64,000 nt of DNA from Colletes latitarsis (Eukaryota; Arthropoda; Insecta; Hymenoptera; Colletidae): positions 12,790,001-12,854,000 of the forward strand of contig NW_027488366.1 in assembly GCF_051014445.1 (NCBI RefSeq), written 5' to 3'. The notes beneath the pieces are model-generated. The model did no database searches, had not been told where the DNA came from, and worked only from the letters and a program-made list of their open reading frames with translations. Shown piece by piece: positions 38,261 through 50,920 of the stretch; within the stretch, counting starts at the first letter, position 1; each line of letters opens with the position of its first letter. Position numbers and translations under genes: made by a program.

Positions 38261-41200
38261 CCAGAAAAAACCCAGGATCCGTTCAACAAGTATGTGAAGA
38301 ATGCGAAAGTATGAGTCTGGTGAGTGAAAATCCTAGACCTAACCCAAACCTAACATGCGTTATCCTCTAAAATATTTATCAAGACCAGGTTTAATTGAAT
38401 GTTTCAGTGTGGTACCACATTACTACGTGATACAATCCAGAAAAAGCCCAGGATCTAGCCATCAAGTGTGAGAAATATGCGAAAGAATGAGCCTGATGAG
38501 GGCAAATCCTAGACCTAATCCAGACCTAACATGCGCTATCCTCTAAGATATTGTTCGCAACCAGGTTTAATGGACTGTTTCAGTGTGGTACCACACTACT
38601 ACGTGATCCAAACCAGAAAGAACCCGGGATCTGTTCAACAAGTATGTGAAAAACGCGAAACTATGAGTCTGATGAGGTCAAATCCCAGACCTATCCCAGA
38701 CTTAACTTGCGTTATCCTCTAAAACATTGATCGAAACCAGGCTTAATCGACTGTTTCTGCGTGGTACCACATTACTACGTGATCCAAACCAGAAAAAACC
38801 CAGGATCCGTTCAACATGTATGTGAAGAATGCGAAAGTATGAGTCTGATCAGTGAAAATCTCAGGCCTTACCTAGACCTAACTTGCGTTGTCCTCTAAAA
38901 TATTGATGGAAACCTTGTTTCATTGACTGTTTCAGTGTGGTACTACATTACTACGTGATGCAATCTAGACAAAGCCCAGGATCTAGCCATCAAGCATGAG
39001 AAATATGCGTAACAATGAGCCTGATGACAGCAAATCCCAGACCTATCCTAGACCTAACATGCGTTATCCTCTAAAGTTTTGATCGAAACCAGGTTTAATT
39101 GGCCGTTTCAGCGAGGTACCACATTACTACGTGATACAATCCAGAAACAGCCCAGGATCTAGCCATGAAGTATGAGAAATATGGGAAAGTATGAGCCTCA
39201 TGAGGGCAAATCCTAGACCTAACCCAGACCTAACATGCGTTATCCTCTAAAATATTTATCAAGACCAGGTTTAATTGATTGTTTCAGTGTGGTCCCACAT
39301 TACTACGTGATCCAAACCAGAAAAAACCCAGGATCCGTTCAACAAGTATGTGAAGAATGCGAAAGTATGAGTCTGATGAGTGAAAATCCGAGACCTAACC
39401 CAGACCTAACATGCGTTATCCTCAAAAATATTGATCGAAACCAGGTTTAATCGACTGTTTCAGTGTGACATCGCACTACTACGTGACCCAAACTAGAAAA
39501 AACCAAGGATCTGTTCAACAAGTATGTGAAAAACGCGAAAGTCTGAGCCTGATGAGGGCAAATCCCGGACCTATCCCAGACCTAACTTGCGTTAACCTCT
39601 AAAATATTGATCGAAACCAGGTTTAATTGACTGTCTCAGTGTGGTACCACATTACTACATGATCCAGTCCAGAAATAGCCCAGGATCTAGCCATGAAGTA
39701 TGAAAAATATGCGAAAGTATGAGCCTGATATGGGCAAATCCTAGACCTAACCCAAACCTAACATGCGTTATCCTCTAAAATATTTATCAAGACCAGGTTT
39801 AATTGAATGTTTCAGTGTGGTACCACATTACTACGTGACACAATCCAGAAAAAGCCCAGGATCTAGCCATCATGTTTGAGAAATATGCGAAAGAATGAGC
39901 CTGATGAGGGCAAATCCTAGACCTAATCCAGACCTAGCATGTGTTATCCTCTAAGATATTGATAGCAACCAGATTTAATGGACTGTTTCAGTGTGGTACC
40001 CCACTACTACGTGATCCAAACCAGAAAAAACCCAGGATCTGTTCAACAAGTATGTGAAAAACGCGAAAGTATGAGTCTGATGAGGTCAAATCCCAGACCT
40101 ATCCCAGACTTAACTTGCGTTATCCTCTAAAATATTGATCGAAACCAGGTTTAATCGACTGTTTCAGCGTGGTACCACATTACTACGTGATACAATCCAG
40201 AAACAGTCCAGGATCTAGCCATGAAGTATGAGAAATATGCGAAAGAATGAGCCTGATGAGAGCAAATCCCAGACCTAACCTAGACCTAACATGAATTACT
40301 CTCTAAAATATTGATCGAAACCAGGTTTAATTGACTGTTTCAGTGTGGTCCCACATTACTACGTGATCCAAACCAGAAAATAACCCAGGATCTGTTCAAG
40401 GAGTATGTGAAGTGTGCGAAAGTATGAGTCTGATGAGGTCAAATCCCAGACCTATCCCAGACCTAACTTGCGTTATCCCCTAAAATATTCATCGAAACCA
40501 GGTTTAATGGACTGCTTCAGTGTGGTACCACACTACTACGTGATCCAAACCAGAAAAAACCCAGGATCTGTTCAACAAGTATGTGAAAAACGCGAAAGTA
40601 TGAGCCTGATGAGGGCAAATCCCAGACATATCCCAGACCTAACTTGCGTTGTCCTCTAAGATATTCATGGAAACCAGGTTTAATTGACTGTTTCAGTGTG
40701 GTCCCACATTACTTCGTGATCCAAACCAGAAAAAACCCAGGATCCGTTCAACAAGTATGTGAAGAATGCGAAAGTATGAGTCTGATGAGTGAAAATCCCA
40801 GGCCTAACCTAGACCTAACATGCGTTATCCTCAAAAATATTCATCGAAACCTGGTTTAATCGACTGTTTCAGTGTGGTACCACATTACTATGTGATCCAA
40901 ACCAGAAAATTACCCAGGATCTGTTCAAGGAGTATGTGAAGTGTGCGAAAGTATGAGTCTGATGAGGTCAAATTCCAGACCTGTCCCAGACCTAACTTGC
41001 GTTACCCTCTAAAATATTGATCGAAACTAGGTTTAATCGACTGTTTCAGTGTGGTACCACATTACTTCGTGATCCAAACCAGAAAAAACCCAGGATCCGT
41101 TCAACAAGTATGTGAAGAATGCGAAAGAATGAGTCTGATGAGTGAAAATCCCAGGCCTAACCTAGACCTAACATGCGTTATCCTCAAAAATATTGATCGA

Positions 41201-41586
41201 AACCTGGTTTAATCGACTGTTTCAGTGTGGTACCACATTACTATGTGATCCAAACCAGAAAATTACCCAGGATCTGTTCAAGGAGTATGTGAAGAATGCG
41301 AAAGTATGAGTCTGATGAGTGAAAATCCCAGGGCTAACATAGACCTAACATGCGTTATCCTCTAAAATATTGATCGAAACCAGGTTTAATCGACTGTTAC
41401 AGTGTGGTATCACACTACTACGTGACCCAAACCAGGAAAAACCCATGATCTGTTCAACAAGTATGTGAAAAACGCGAAAGTATGAGCCTGATGAGGACAA
41501 ATCCCAGACCTATCCCAGACCTAACTTGCGTTATCCTCTAAAATATTGATCGAAACTAGGTTTAATTGACCGTTTCAGTGTGGTAC
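38261..41586 (+). repeat. 19-mer-scale block, copy 1 (partner 47595-50920, offset 9,334)
   Basis: Markers at offset 9,334 include GAGTCTGGTGAGTG near 38313 and 47647, AGAAAGAACCCGGG, TTGTTCGCAACC, GGAAACCTTGTTTC and GTGACATCGCAC. Agreement holds on both sides of a patch at about 39831-40206, where the partner (49165-49540) is quite different yet the same length. The block ends near 41587, where GTACCTCATTAC meets GTACTACATTAC. Confidence 0.85.
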
Positions 41587-41787
41587 CTCATTACTACGTG
41601 ATCCAAACCAGAAAAAACCCAGGATCCGTTCAACAAGTATGTGAAGAATGCGAAAGTATGAGTCTGATCAGTGAAAATCTCAGGCCTTACCTAGACCTAA
41701 CTTGCGTTGTCCTCTAAAATAGTGATGGAAACCAGGTTTCATTGACTGTTTCAGTGTGGTACTACATTACTACGTGATGCCATCCAG

Positions 41788-43521
41788 AAAAAGCCCAGGA
41801 TCTAGCCATCAAGTATGAGAAATATGCGAAAGAATGAGCCTGATGAGAGCAAATCCCAGGCCTAACCTAGACCTAACATGAATTTTTCTCTAAAATATTG
41901 ATCGAAACCAGGTTTAATTGACTGTTTCAGTGTGGTCCCACATTACTACGTGATCCAAACCAGAAAAAACCCAGGATCCCTTCAACAAGTATGTGAAGAA
42001 TGCGAAAGTATGAGTCTGATGAGTGAAAATCCCAGGCCTAACCTAGACCTAACATGAGTTATACTCTAAAATATTGATCGAAACCAGGTTTAATCGACTG
42101 TTTCAGTGTGGTACCACATTACTATGTGATCCAAACCAGAAAATAACCCAGGATCTGTTCAAGGAGTATGTGAAGTGTGCGAAAGTATGAGTCTGATGAG
42201 TGAAAATCCCAGACCTAACCTAGACCTAACATGCGTTATCCTCTAAAATATTTATCAAGACCAGGTTTAATTGATTGTTTCAGTGTGGTCCCACATTACT
42301 ACGAGATCCAAACCAGAAAAAACCCAGGATCTGTTCAACATGTATGAGAAATATGCGAAAGAATGAGCCTGATGAGAGTAAATCCCAGACCTAACCTAGA
42401 CCTAACATGCGTTATCCTCTAAAATATTTACCAAGGTCAGGTTTAATTGATTGTTTCAGTGTGGACCCACATTACTACGTGATCCAAACCAGAAAAACCC
42501 AGGATCAGTTCAACAAGTATGTGAAGAATGCGAAAGTATGAGTCTGATGAGTGAAAATCCCAGTGCTAACGTAGACCTAACATGCGTTATCCACTAAAAT
42601 ATTGATCGAAGCCAGGTTTAATCGACTGCTTCAGTGTGGTATCACACTACTACGTGACCCAAACCAGAAAAAACCCATGATCTGTTCAGCAAGTATGTGA
42701 AAAACGCGAAACTGTGAGCCTGATGTGGGCAAATCATAGACCTAACCCAGACCTAAGATGCGTTGTCCTCTAAAATATTGATGGAAACCAGGTTTCATTG
42801 ACTGTTTCAGTGTGGTACCACTTTACTACGTGATCCAATCCAGAAATAGCCCAGGATCTAGCCATGAAGTATGAGAAATATGCGAAAGTAAGAGCCTGAT
42901 GAGGGCAAATCCTAGACCTATCCCAGACGTAACTTGCGTTATCCTCTAAAATATTGATCGAAACCAGGTTTAATTGACTGTTTCAGCGTGGTACCACATT
43001 ACTACGTGATACAATCCAGAAACAGCCCAGGATCTAGCCATGAAGTATGAGAAATATGTGAAAGTATGAGCCTGATGAGGGCAAATCCAAGACCTAACCC
43101 AGACCTAACATGCGTTATCCTCTAAAATGTTTATCAAGACCAGGTTTAATTGATTGTTTCAGTGTGGTCCCACATTAGTACGTGATCCGAACCAGAAAAA
43201 ACCCAGGATCTGTTCAACAAGTATGTGAAGAATGCGAAAGTGTGAGTCTGATGAGGGCAAATCCCAGACCTATCCCAGACCAAACTTGCGTTATCCTCTA
43301 AAATATTGATCGAAACCAGGTTTAATTGACCGTTTCAGTGTGGTACCACATTACTACGTGATCCAAACCAGAAAAAACCCAGGATCCGTTCAACAAGTAT
43401 GTGAAGAATGCGAAAGCATGAGTCTGATCAGTGAAAATCCCAGGCCTAACCCAGACCTAACATGAGTTATACTCTAAAATATTGATCGAAACCTGGTTTA
43501 ATCGACTGTTTCAGTGTGGTA
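41788..43521 (+). repeat. 10-mer-scale block, copy 1 (partner 54295-56028, offset 12,507)
   Basis: The rare variant ACTACGAGATCC occurs at 42301 and 54808. Also shared at the same offset are ATGAATTTTTCTC, GTGGACCCACATTAC, CCCAGTGCTAACG, TGATGTGGGCAAATC and GAAATATGTGAAAG. A few changes are visible, for example TTTACCAAGG near 42427 against TTTATCAAGG, and GACTGTTTCAG against GACGGTTTCAG near 42798/55305. The block includes the AGAAAAACCC deletion variant, one base short, near 42495. Confidence 0.83.
42263..42438 (+). repeat. Chimeric monomer, type A left and type B right
   Basis: The left half has GATCCAAACCAG and CCCAGGATCTGTTCAACA. The right half has TGTATGAGAAATATGCG and AGCCTGATGAGAGTAAATCC. 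The switch is near monomer position 78-84. The same chimera is present in the partner block near 54770-54945, so it formed before that duplication. Confidence 0.75.
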
Positions 43522-44188
43522 CTTCATTACTACGTGATGCAATCCAGAGAAAGCCCAGGATCTAGCCATCAAGTATGAGAAATATGCGAAAGAATAAGCC
43601 TGATGAGAGTAAATCACAGACCTAATCTAGACCTAACATGAATTATTCTCTAAAATATTAATCGAAACCAGGTTTAATTGACTGTTTCAGTGTGGTCCCA
43701 CATTACTACGTGATCCAAACCAGAAAAAACCCAGGATCCGTTCAACAAGTATGTGAAGAATGCGAAAGGATGAGTCTGATGAGTGAAAATCCCAGGCCTA
43801 ACCTAGACCTGACATGCGTTATCCTCAAAAATATTGATCGAAACCTGGTTTAATCGACTGTTTCAATGTGGTACCACATTACTATGTGATCCAAACCAGA
43901 AAATAACCCAGGATCTGTTCAACGAGTATGTGAAAAACGCGAAAGTATGAGCCTGATGAGGGCAAATCCCAGACATATCCCAGACCTAACTTGCGTTGTG
44001 CTCTAAGATATTGATGGAAACCAGGTTTAATTGACTGTTTCAGTGTTGTACTTCATTACTACGTGATGCAATCCAGAAAAAGCCCAGGATCTAGCCATCA
44101 AGTATGAGAAATATGCGAAAGAATGAGTCTGATGAGAGCAAATCCCAGACCTAACCTAGACCTAACATGCGTTATCCTCTAAAATATT
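43522..44188 (+). repeat. 4-mer segment, copy 1 (partner 56558-57224, offset 13,036)
   Basis: Shared markers are CAATCCAGAGAAAGCCC, GCGAAAGGATGAG (43765, 56801), TTTCAATGTGGTACC and CGTTGTGCTCTAAG. Private changes include GAATAAGCCTG and CTAATCTAGACC in this copy. Confidence 0.8.
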
Positions 44189-45216
44189 GAGCGAAACCAG
44201 GTTTAATGGACTGTTTCAGTGTGGTACCACTTTACTACGTGATCCACTCCAGAACTAGCCCAGGATCTAGCCATGAAGTATGAGAAATATGCGAAAGTAA
44301 AAACCTGATGAGGGCAAATCCTAGACCTATCCCAGACTTAACTTGCGTTATCCTCTAAAATATTTATCAAGACCAGGTTTAATTGATTGTTTCAGTGTGG
44401 TACCACATTACTACGTGATCCACACCAGAAAAAACCCAAGATCCGTTCAACAAGTATGTGAAGAATGCGAAAGTATGAGTCTGATGAGGTCAAATCCCAG
44501 TTCAATCCCAGACTTAACTTGCGTTATCCTCTAAAATATTAATCGAAACCAGGTTTAATCGACTGTTTCAGTGTGGTACCACATTACTATGTGATCCAAA
44601 CCAGAGAAAACCCAGGATCTGTTCAACAAGTATGTGAAAAACGCGAAAGTATGAGTCTGATGAGGTCAAATCCCAGACCAATCCCAGACTTAACTTGCGA
44701 TATCCTCTAAAATATTGATCGAAACCAGGTTTAGTCGACTGTTTCAGTGTGGTACCACATTACTACGTGATCCCAACCAGAAAAAACCCAGGATCCGTTC
44801 AACAAGTATGTCAAGAATGCGAAAGTATGAGTCTGATGAGCGAAAATCCCAGACCTAACCTAGACCTAACATGCGTTATCCTCTAAAATATTGATCGAAA
44901 CCAGGTTTAATTGACTGTTTCAGTGTGGTCCCACATTACTACGTGATCCAAACCAGAGAAAACCCAGGATCCGTTCAACAAGTATGTGAAGAATGCGAAA
45001 GTATGAGTCTGATGAGTGAAAATGCCAGGCCTAACCTAGACCTAACATGCGTTATCCTCAAAAATATTGTTCGAAACCTGGTTTAATCGACTGTTTCAGT
45101 GTGGTACCACATTACTATGTGATCCAAACCAGAAAATAACCCAGGATCTGTTCAACGAGTATGTGAAAAACGCGAAAGTATGAGCCTGATGAGGGCAAAT
45201 CCCAGACATATCCCAG
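44189..45216 (+). repeat. Six mixed monomers
   Basis: Types B, C, D and A with markers CCACTCCAGAACTAGCCC (also near 37377), CCACACCAG, CAGTTCAATCCC and CAGAGAAAACCC. The start matches 37.3-37.7 kb at offset 6,866. Satellite only. Confidence 0.75.
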
Positions 45217-47650
45217 ACCTAACTTGCGTTGTCCTCTAAAATATTGATGGAAACCAGGTTTCATTGACTGTTTCAGTGTGGTACTACATTACTGCGTGAT
45301 GCAATCCAGAAAAAGCCCAGGATCTAGCCATCAAGTATGAGAAATATGCGAAAGAATGAGCCTGATGAGAGCAAATCCCAGACCTAACCTAGACCTAACA
45401 TGCGTTATCCTCTAAAATATTGAGCGAAACCAGGTTTAATGGACTGTTTCAGTGGGGTACCACACTACTTCGTGATCCAAACCAGAAAAAACCCAGGATC
45501 TGTTCAACAAGTATGTGAAAAACGCGAAACTGTGAGCCTGATGGGGGCAAATCTTAGACCTAACCCAGACCTAAGATGCGTTATCCTCTAAAATATTTAT
45601 CCAGACCAGGTTTAATTGACTGTTTCAGCGTGGTACCACATTACTACGTGATCCAAAACAGAAAAAACCCAGGATCTGTTCAACAAGTATGTGAAAAACG
45701 CGAAAGTATGAGCCTTATGAGGGCAAATCCCAGACATATCCCAGACCTAACTTGCGTTGTCCTCTAAGATATTGATGGAAACCAGGTTTAATTGACTGTT
45801 TCAGTGTTGTACTACATTAAATACGTGATGCAATCCAGAAAAAGCCCAGGATCTAGCCATCAAGTATGAGAAATATGCGAAAGAATGAGCCTGATGAGAG
45901 CAAATCCCAGACCTAACCTAGACCTAACATGAATTATTCTCTAAAATATTGATCGAAACCAGGTTTAATCGACTGTTTTAGCGTGGTACCACATTACTAC
46001 GTGATACAATCCAGAAACAGCCCAGGATCTAGCCATTAAGTATGAGAAATATGGGAAAGTATGAGCCTGATGAGGGCAAATCCTAGACCTAACCCAAACC
46101 TAACATGCGTTATCCTCTAAAATATTTATCAAGACCAGGTTTAATTGAATGTTTCAGTGTGGTACAGCATTACTACGTGAACCAAACCAGAAAAAACCCA
46201 GGATCCGTTCAACAAGTATGTTAAAACTGCGACAGTATGACCCTGATGAGGGCAAATCCCAGGCCTAACCTAGACCTAACATGCGTTGCCCTCTAAAATA
46301 TTGATGGAAACCAGGTTTAATTGACTGTTTCAGAGTTGTACTTCATTACTACGTGATGCAATCCAGAAAAAGCCCAGGATCTAGTCATCAAGTATGAGAA
46401 ATATGCGAAAGAATGAGCCTGATGAGAGCAAATCCCAGACCTAACCTAGACCTAACACGAATTATTCTCTAAAATATTGATCGAAACCAGGTTTAATTGA
46501 CAGTTTCAGTGTTGTACTTCATTACTACGTGATGCAATCCAGAAAAAGCCCAGGATCTGCCCATTAAGTATGAGAAATATGCGAAAGAATGAGCCTGATG
46601 AGAGCAAATCCCTGACCTAACCTAGACCTAACATGAATTATTCTCTAAAATATTGATCGAAACCAGGGTTAATTGACTGTTTTAGTGTGGTCCCACATTA
46701 CTACGTGATCCAAACCAGAAAAAACCCAGGATCCGTCCAACAAGAATGTGAAGAATGCGAAAGTATGAGTCTGATGAGTGAAAATCCCAGGCCTAACCTA
46801 AACCTAACATGCGTTCTCCTCCAAAATATTGATCGAAACCTGGTTTAATCGACTGTTTCAGTGTGGTTCCACATTACTATGTGATCCAAACCAGAAAATA
46901 ACCCAGGATCTGTTCAACGAGTTTGTGAAGTGTGCGAAAGTATGAGTCTGTTGAGGTCAAATCCCAGACCTATCCCAGACCTAACTTGCGTTATCCTCTA
47001 AAATATTGATCGAAACCAGGTTTAATTGACCGTTTCAGTGTGGTACCACATTACTACGTGATCCACACCAGAAAAAACCCAGGATCCGTTCAACAAGTAT
47101 GTGAAGAATGCGAAAGTATGAGTCTGATGAGTGAAAATCCCAGACATATCCCAGACCTAACTTGCGTTGTCCTCTAAGATATTGATGGAAACCAGGTTGA
47201 TTGACTGTTTCAGCGTGGTACCACATTACTACGTGATACAATCCAGAAACAGCCCAGGATCTAGCCTTGAAGTATGACAAATGTGCGAAAGTAAGAGACT
47301 GATGAGGGCAAATCCTAGACCTATCCCAGACCTAACTTGCGTTATCCTCTAAAATATTGATCGAAACCAGGTTTAATTGACAGTTTCAGCGTGGTACCAC
47401 ATTACTACGTGATACAATCCAGAATCAGCCCAGGATCTAGCCTTGAAATATGAGAAATATGCGAAAGAATGAGCCTGATGAGAGCAAATCCCAGACCTAA
47501 CCTAGACCTAACATGAATTATTCTCTAAAATATTGATCGAAACCAGGTTTAATTGACTGTTTCAGTGTGGTCCCACATTACTACGTGATCCAAACCAGAA
47601 AAAACCCAGGATCCGTTCAACAAGTATGTGAAGAATGCGAAAGTATGAGT
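45217..47650 (+). repeat. 14-mer-scale block, copy 1 (partner 59837-62270, offset 14,620)
   Basis: About 2.4 kb reappears 14,620 bp downstream. Markers are ACATTACTGCGTGATGC, CAGTGGGGTACC, GATGGGGGCAAATC, TTAAAACTGCGACAGTATG, GTGGTTCCACATTAC and CAGAATCAGCCC. Differences are isolated, for example CATTAAATACG (one base longer, near 45817) against CATTACTACG. The minus-strand open frame at 47035-47280 falls inside and repeats in the partner at 61655-61900 for that reason only. Confidence 0.86.
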
Positions 47651-50600
47651 CTGGTGAGTGAAAATCCTAGACCTAACCCAAACCTAACATGCGTTATCCT
47701 CTAAAATATTTATCAAGACCAGGTTTAATTGAATGTTTCAGTGTGGTACCACATTACTACGTGATACAATCCAGAAAAAGCCCAGGATCTAGCCATCAAG
47801 TGTGAGAAATATGCGAAAGAATGAGCCTGATGAGGGCAAATCCTAGACCTAATCCAGACCTAACATGCGCTATCCTCTAAGATATTGTTCGCAACCAGGT
47901 TTAATGGACTGTTTCAGTGTGGTACCACACTACTACGTGATCCAAACCAGAAAGAACCCGGGATCTGTTCAACAAGTATGTGAAAAACGCGAAAGTATGA
48001 GTCTGATGAGGTCAAATCCCAGACCTATCCCAGACTTAACTTGCGTTATCCTCTAAAACATTGATCGAAACCAGGCTTAATCGACTGTTTCTGCGTGGTA
48101 CCACATTACTACGTGATCCAAACCAGAAAAAACCCAGGATCCGTTCAACATGTATGTGAAGAATGCGAAAGTATGAGTCTGATCAGTGAAAATCTCAGGC
48201 CTTACCTAGACCTAACTTGCGTTGTCCTCTAAAATATTGATGGAAACCTTGTTTCATTGACTGTTTCAGTGTGGTACTACATTACTACGTGATGCAATCT
48301 AGACAAAGCCCAGGATCTAGCCATCAAGCATGAGAAATATGCGTAACAATGAGCCTGATGACAGCAAATCCCAGACCTATCCTAGACCTAACATGCGTTA
48401 TCCTCTAAAGTTTTGATCGAAACCAGGTTTAATTGGCCGTTTCAGCGAGGTACCACATTACTACGTGATACAATCCAGAAACAGCCCAGGATCTAGCCAT
48501 GAAGTATGAGAAATATGCGAAAGTATGAGCCTCATGAGGGCAAATCCTAGACCTAACCCAGACCTAACATGCGTTATCCTCTAAAATATTTATCAAGACC
48601 AGGTTTAATTGATTGTTTCAGTGTGGTCCCACATTACTACGTGATCCAAACCAGAAAAAACCCAGGATCCGTTCAACAAGTATGTGAAGAATGCGAAAGT
48701 ATGAGTCTGATGAGTGAAAATCCGAGACCTAACCCAGACCTAACATGCGTTATCCTCAAAAATATTGATCGAAACCAGGTTTAATCGACTGTTTCAGTGT
48801 GACATCGCACTACTACGTGACCCAAACTAGAAAAAACCAAGGATCTGTTCAACAAGTATGTGAAAAACGCGAAAGTCTGAGCCTGATGAGGGCAAATCCC
48901 GGACCTATCCCAGACCTAACTTGCGTTAACCTCTAAAATATTGATCGAAACCAGGTTTAATTGACTGTCTCAGTGTGGTACCACATTACTACATGATCCA
49001 GTCCAGAAATAGCCCAGGATCTAGCCATGAAGTATGAAAAATATGCGAAAGTATGAGCCTGATATGGGCAAATCCTAGACCTAACCCAAACCTAACATGC
49101 GTTATCCTCTAAAATATTTATCAAGACCAGGTTTAATTGAATGTTTCAGTGTGGTACCACATTACTACATGATCCAGTCCAGAAATAGCCCAGGATCTAG
49201 CCATCATGTTTGAGAAATATGCGAAAGAATGAGCCTGATATGGGCAAATCCTAGACCTAACCCAAACCTAACATGCGTTATCCTCTAAAATATTTATCAA
49301 GACCAGGTTTAATTGAATGTTTCAGTGTGGTACCACATTACTACGTGACACAATCCAGAAAAAGCCCAGGATCTAGCCATCAAGCATGAGAAATATGCGT
49401 AACAATGAGCCTGATGACAGCAAATCCCAGACCTATCCTAGACCTAACATGCGTTATCCTCTAAAGTTTTGATCGAAACCAGGTTTAATTGGCCGTTTCA
49501 GCGAGGTACCACATTACTACGTGATACAATCCAGAAACAGTCCAGGATCTAGCCATGAAGTATGAGAAATATGCGAAAGAATGAGCCTGATGAGAGCAAA
49601 TCCCAGACCTAACCTAGACCTAACATGAATTACTCTCTAAAATATTGATCGAAACCAGGTTTAATTGACTGTTTCAGTGTGGTCCCACATTACTACGTGA
49701 TCCAAACCAGAAAATAACCCAGGATCTGTTCAAGGAGTATGTGAAGTGTGCGAAAGTATGAGTCTGATGAGGTCAAATCCCAGACCTATCCCAGACCTAA
49801 CTTGCGTTATCCCCTAAAATATTCATCGAAACCAGGTTTAATGGACTGCTTCAGTGTGGTACCACACTACTACGTGATCCAAACCAGAAAAAACCCAGGA
49901 TCTGTTCAACAAGTATGTGAAAAACGCGAAAGTATGAGCCTGATGAGGGCAAATCCCAGACATATCCCAGACCTAACTTGCGTTGTCCTCTAAGATATTC
50001 ATGGAAACCAGGTTTAATTGACTGTTTCAGTGTGGTCCCACATTACTTCGTGATCCAAACCAGAAAAAACCCAGGATCCGTTCAACAAGTATGTGAAGAA
50101 TGCGAAAGTATGAGTCTGATGAGTGAAAATCCCAGGCCTAACCTAGACCTAACATGCGTTATCCTCAAAAATATTCATCGAAACCTGGTTTAATCGACTG
50201 TTTCAGTGTGGTACCACATTACTATGTGATCCAAACCAGAAAATTACCCAGGATCTGTTCAAGGAGTATGTGAAGTGTGCGAAAGTATGAGTCTGATGAG
50301 GTCAAATTTCAGACCTGTCCCAGACCTAACTTGCGTTACCCTCTAAAATATTGATCGAAACTAGGTTTAATCGACTGTTTCAGTGTGGTACCACATTACT
50401 TCGTGATCCAAACCAGAAAAAACCCAGGATCCGTTCAACAAGTATGTGAAGAATGCGAAAGAATGAGTCTGATGAGTGAAAATCCCAGGCCTAACCTAGA
50501 CCTAACATGCGTTATCCTCAAAAATATTGATCGAAACCTGGTTTAATCGACTGTTTCAGTGTGGTACCACATTACTATGTGATCCAAACCAGAAAATTAC

Positions 50601-50920
50601 CCAGGATCTGTTCAAGGAGTATGTGAAGAATGCGAAAGTATGAGTCTGATGAGTGAAAATCCCAGGGCTAACATAGACCTAACATGCGTTATCCTCTAAA
50701 ATATTGATCGAAACCAGGTTTAATCGACTGTTACAGTGTGGTATCACACTACTACGTGACCCAAACCAGGAAAAACCCATGATCTGTTCAACAAGTATGT
50801 GAAAAACGCGAAAGTATGAGCCTGATGAGGACAAATCCCAGACCTATCCCAGACCTAACTTGCGTTATCCTCTAAAATATTGATCGAAACTAGGTTTAAT
50901 TGACCGTTTCAGTGTGGTAC
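47595..50920 (+). repeat. 19-mer-scale block, copy 2, with a rewritten patch
   Basis: Partner of 38261-41586 at offset 9,334. From about 49165 to 49540 the two expected monomers are replaced by pieces resembling other monomers of the same block, while the offset on either side is unchanged. The 3' end runs into the three-copy 7-mer, so the first 7-mer unit here has a relative at about 40543-41586. Confidence 0.84.

Noticed and set aside
47035..47280. Minus-strand open frame of 81 codons, repeated at 61655-61900
   Set aside because: It lies in satellite sequence and is duplicated only because the whole 45.2-47.7 kb block is duplicated at offset 14,620. No coding signal was seen beyond an absence of stops.
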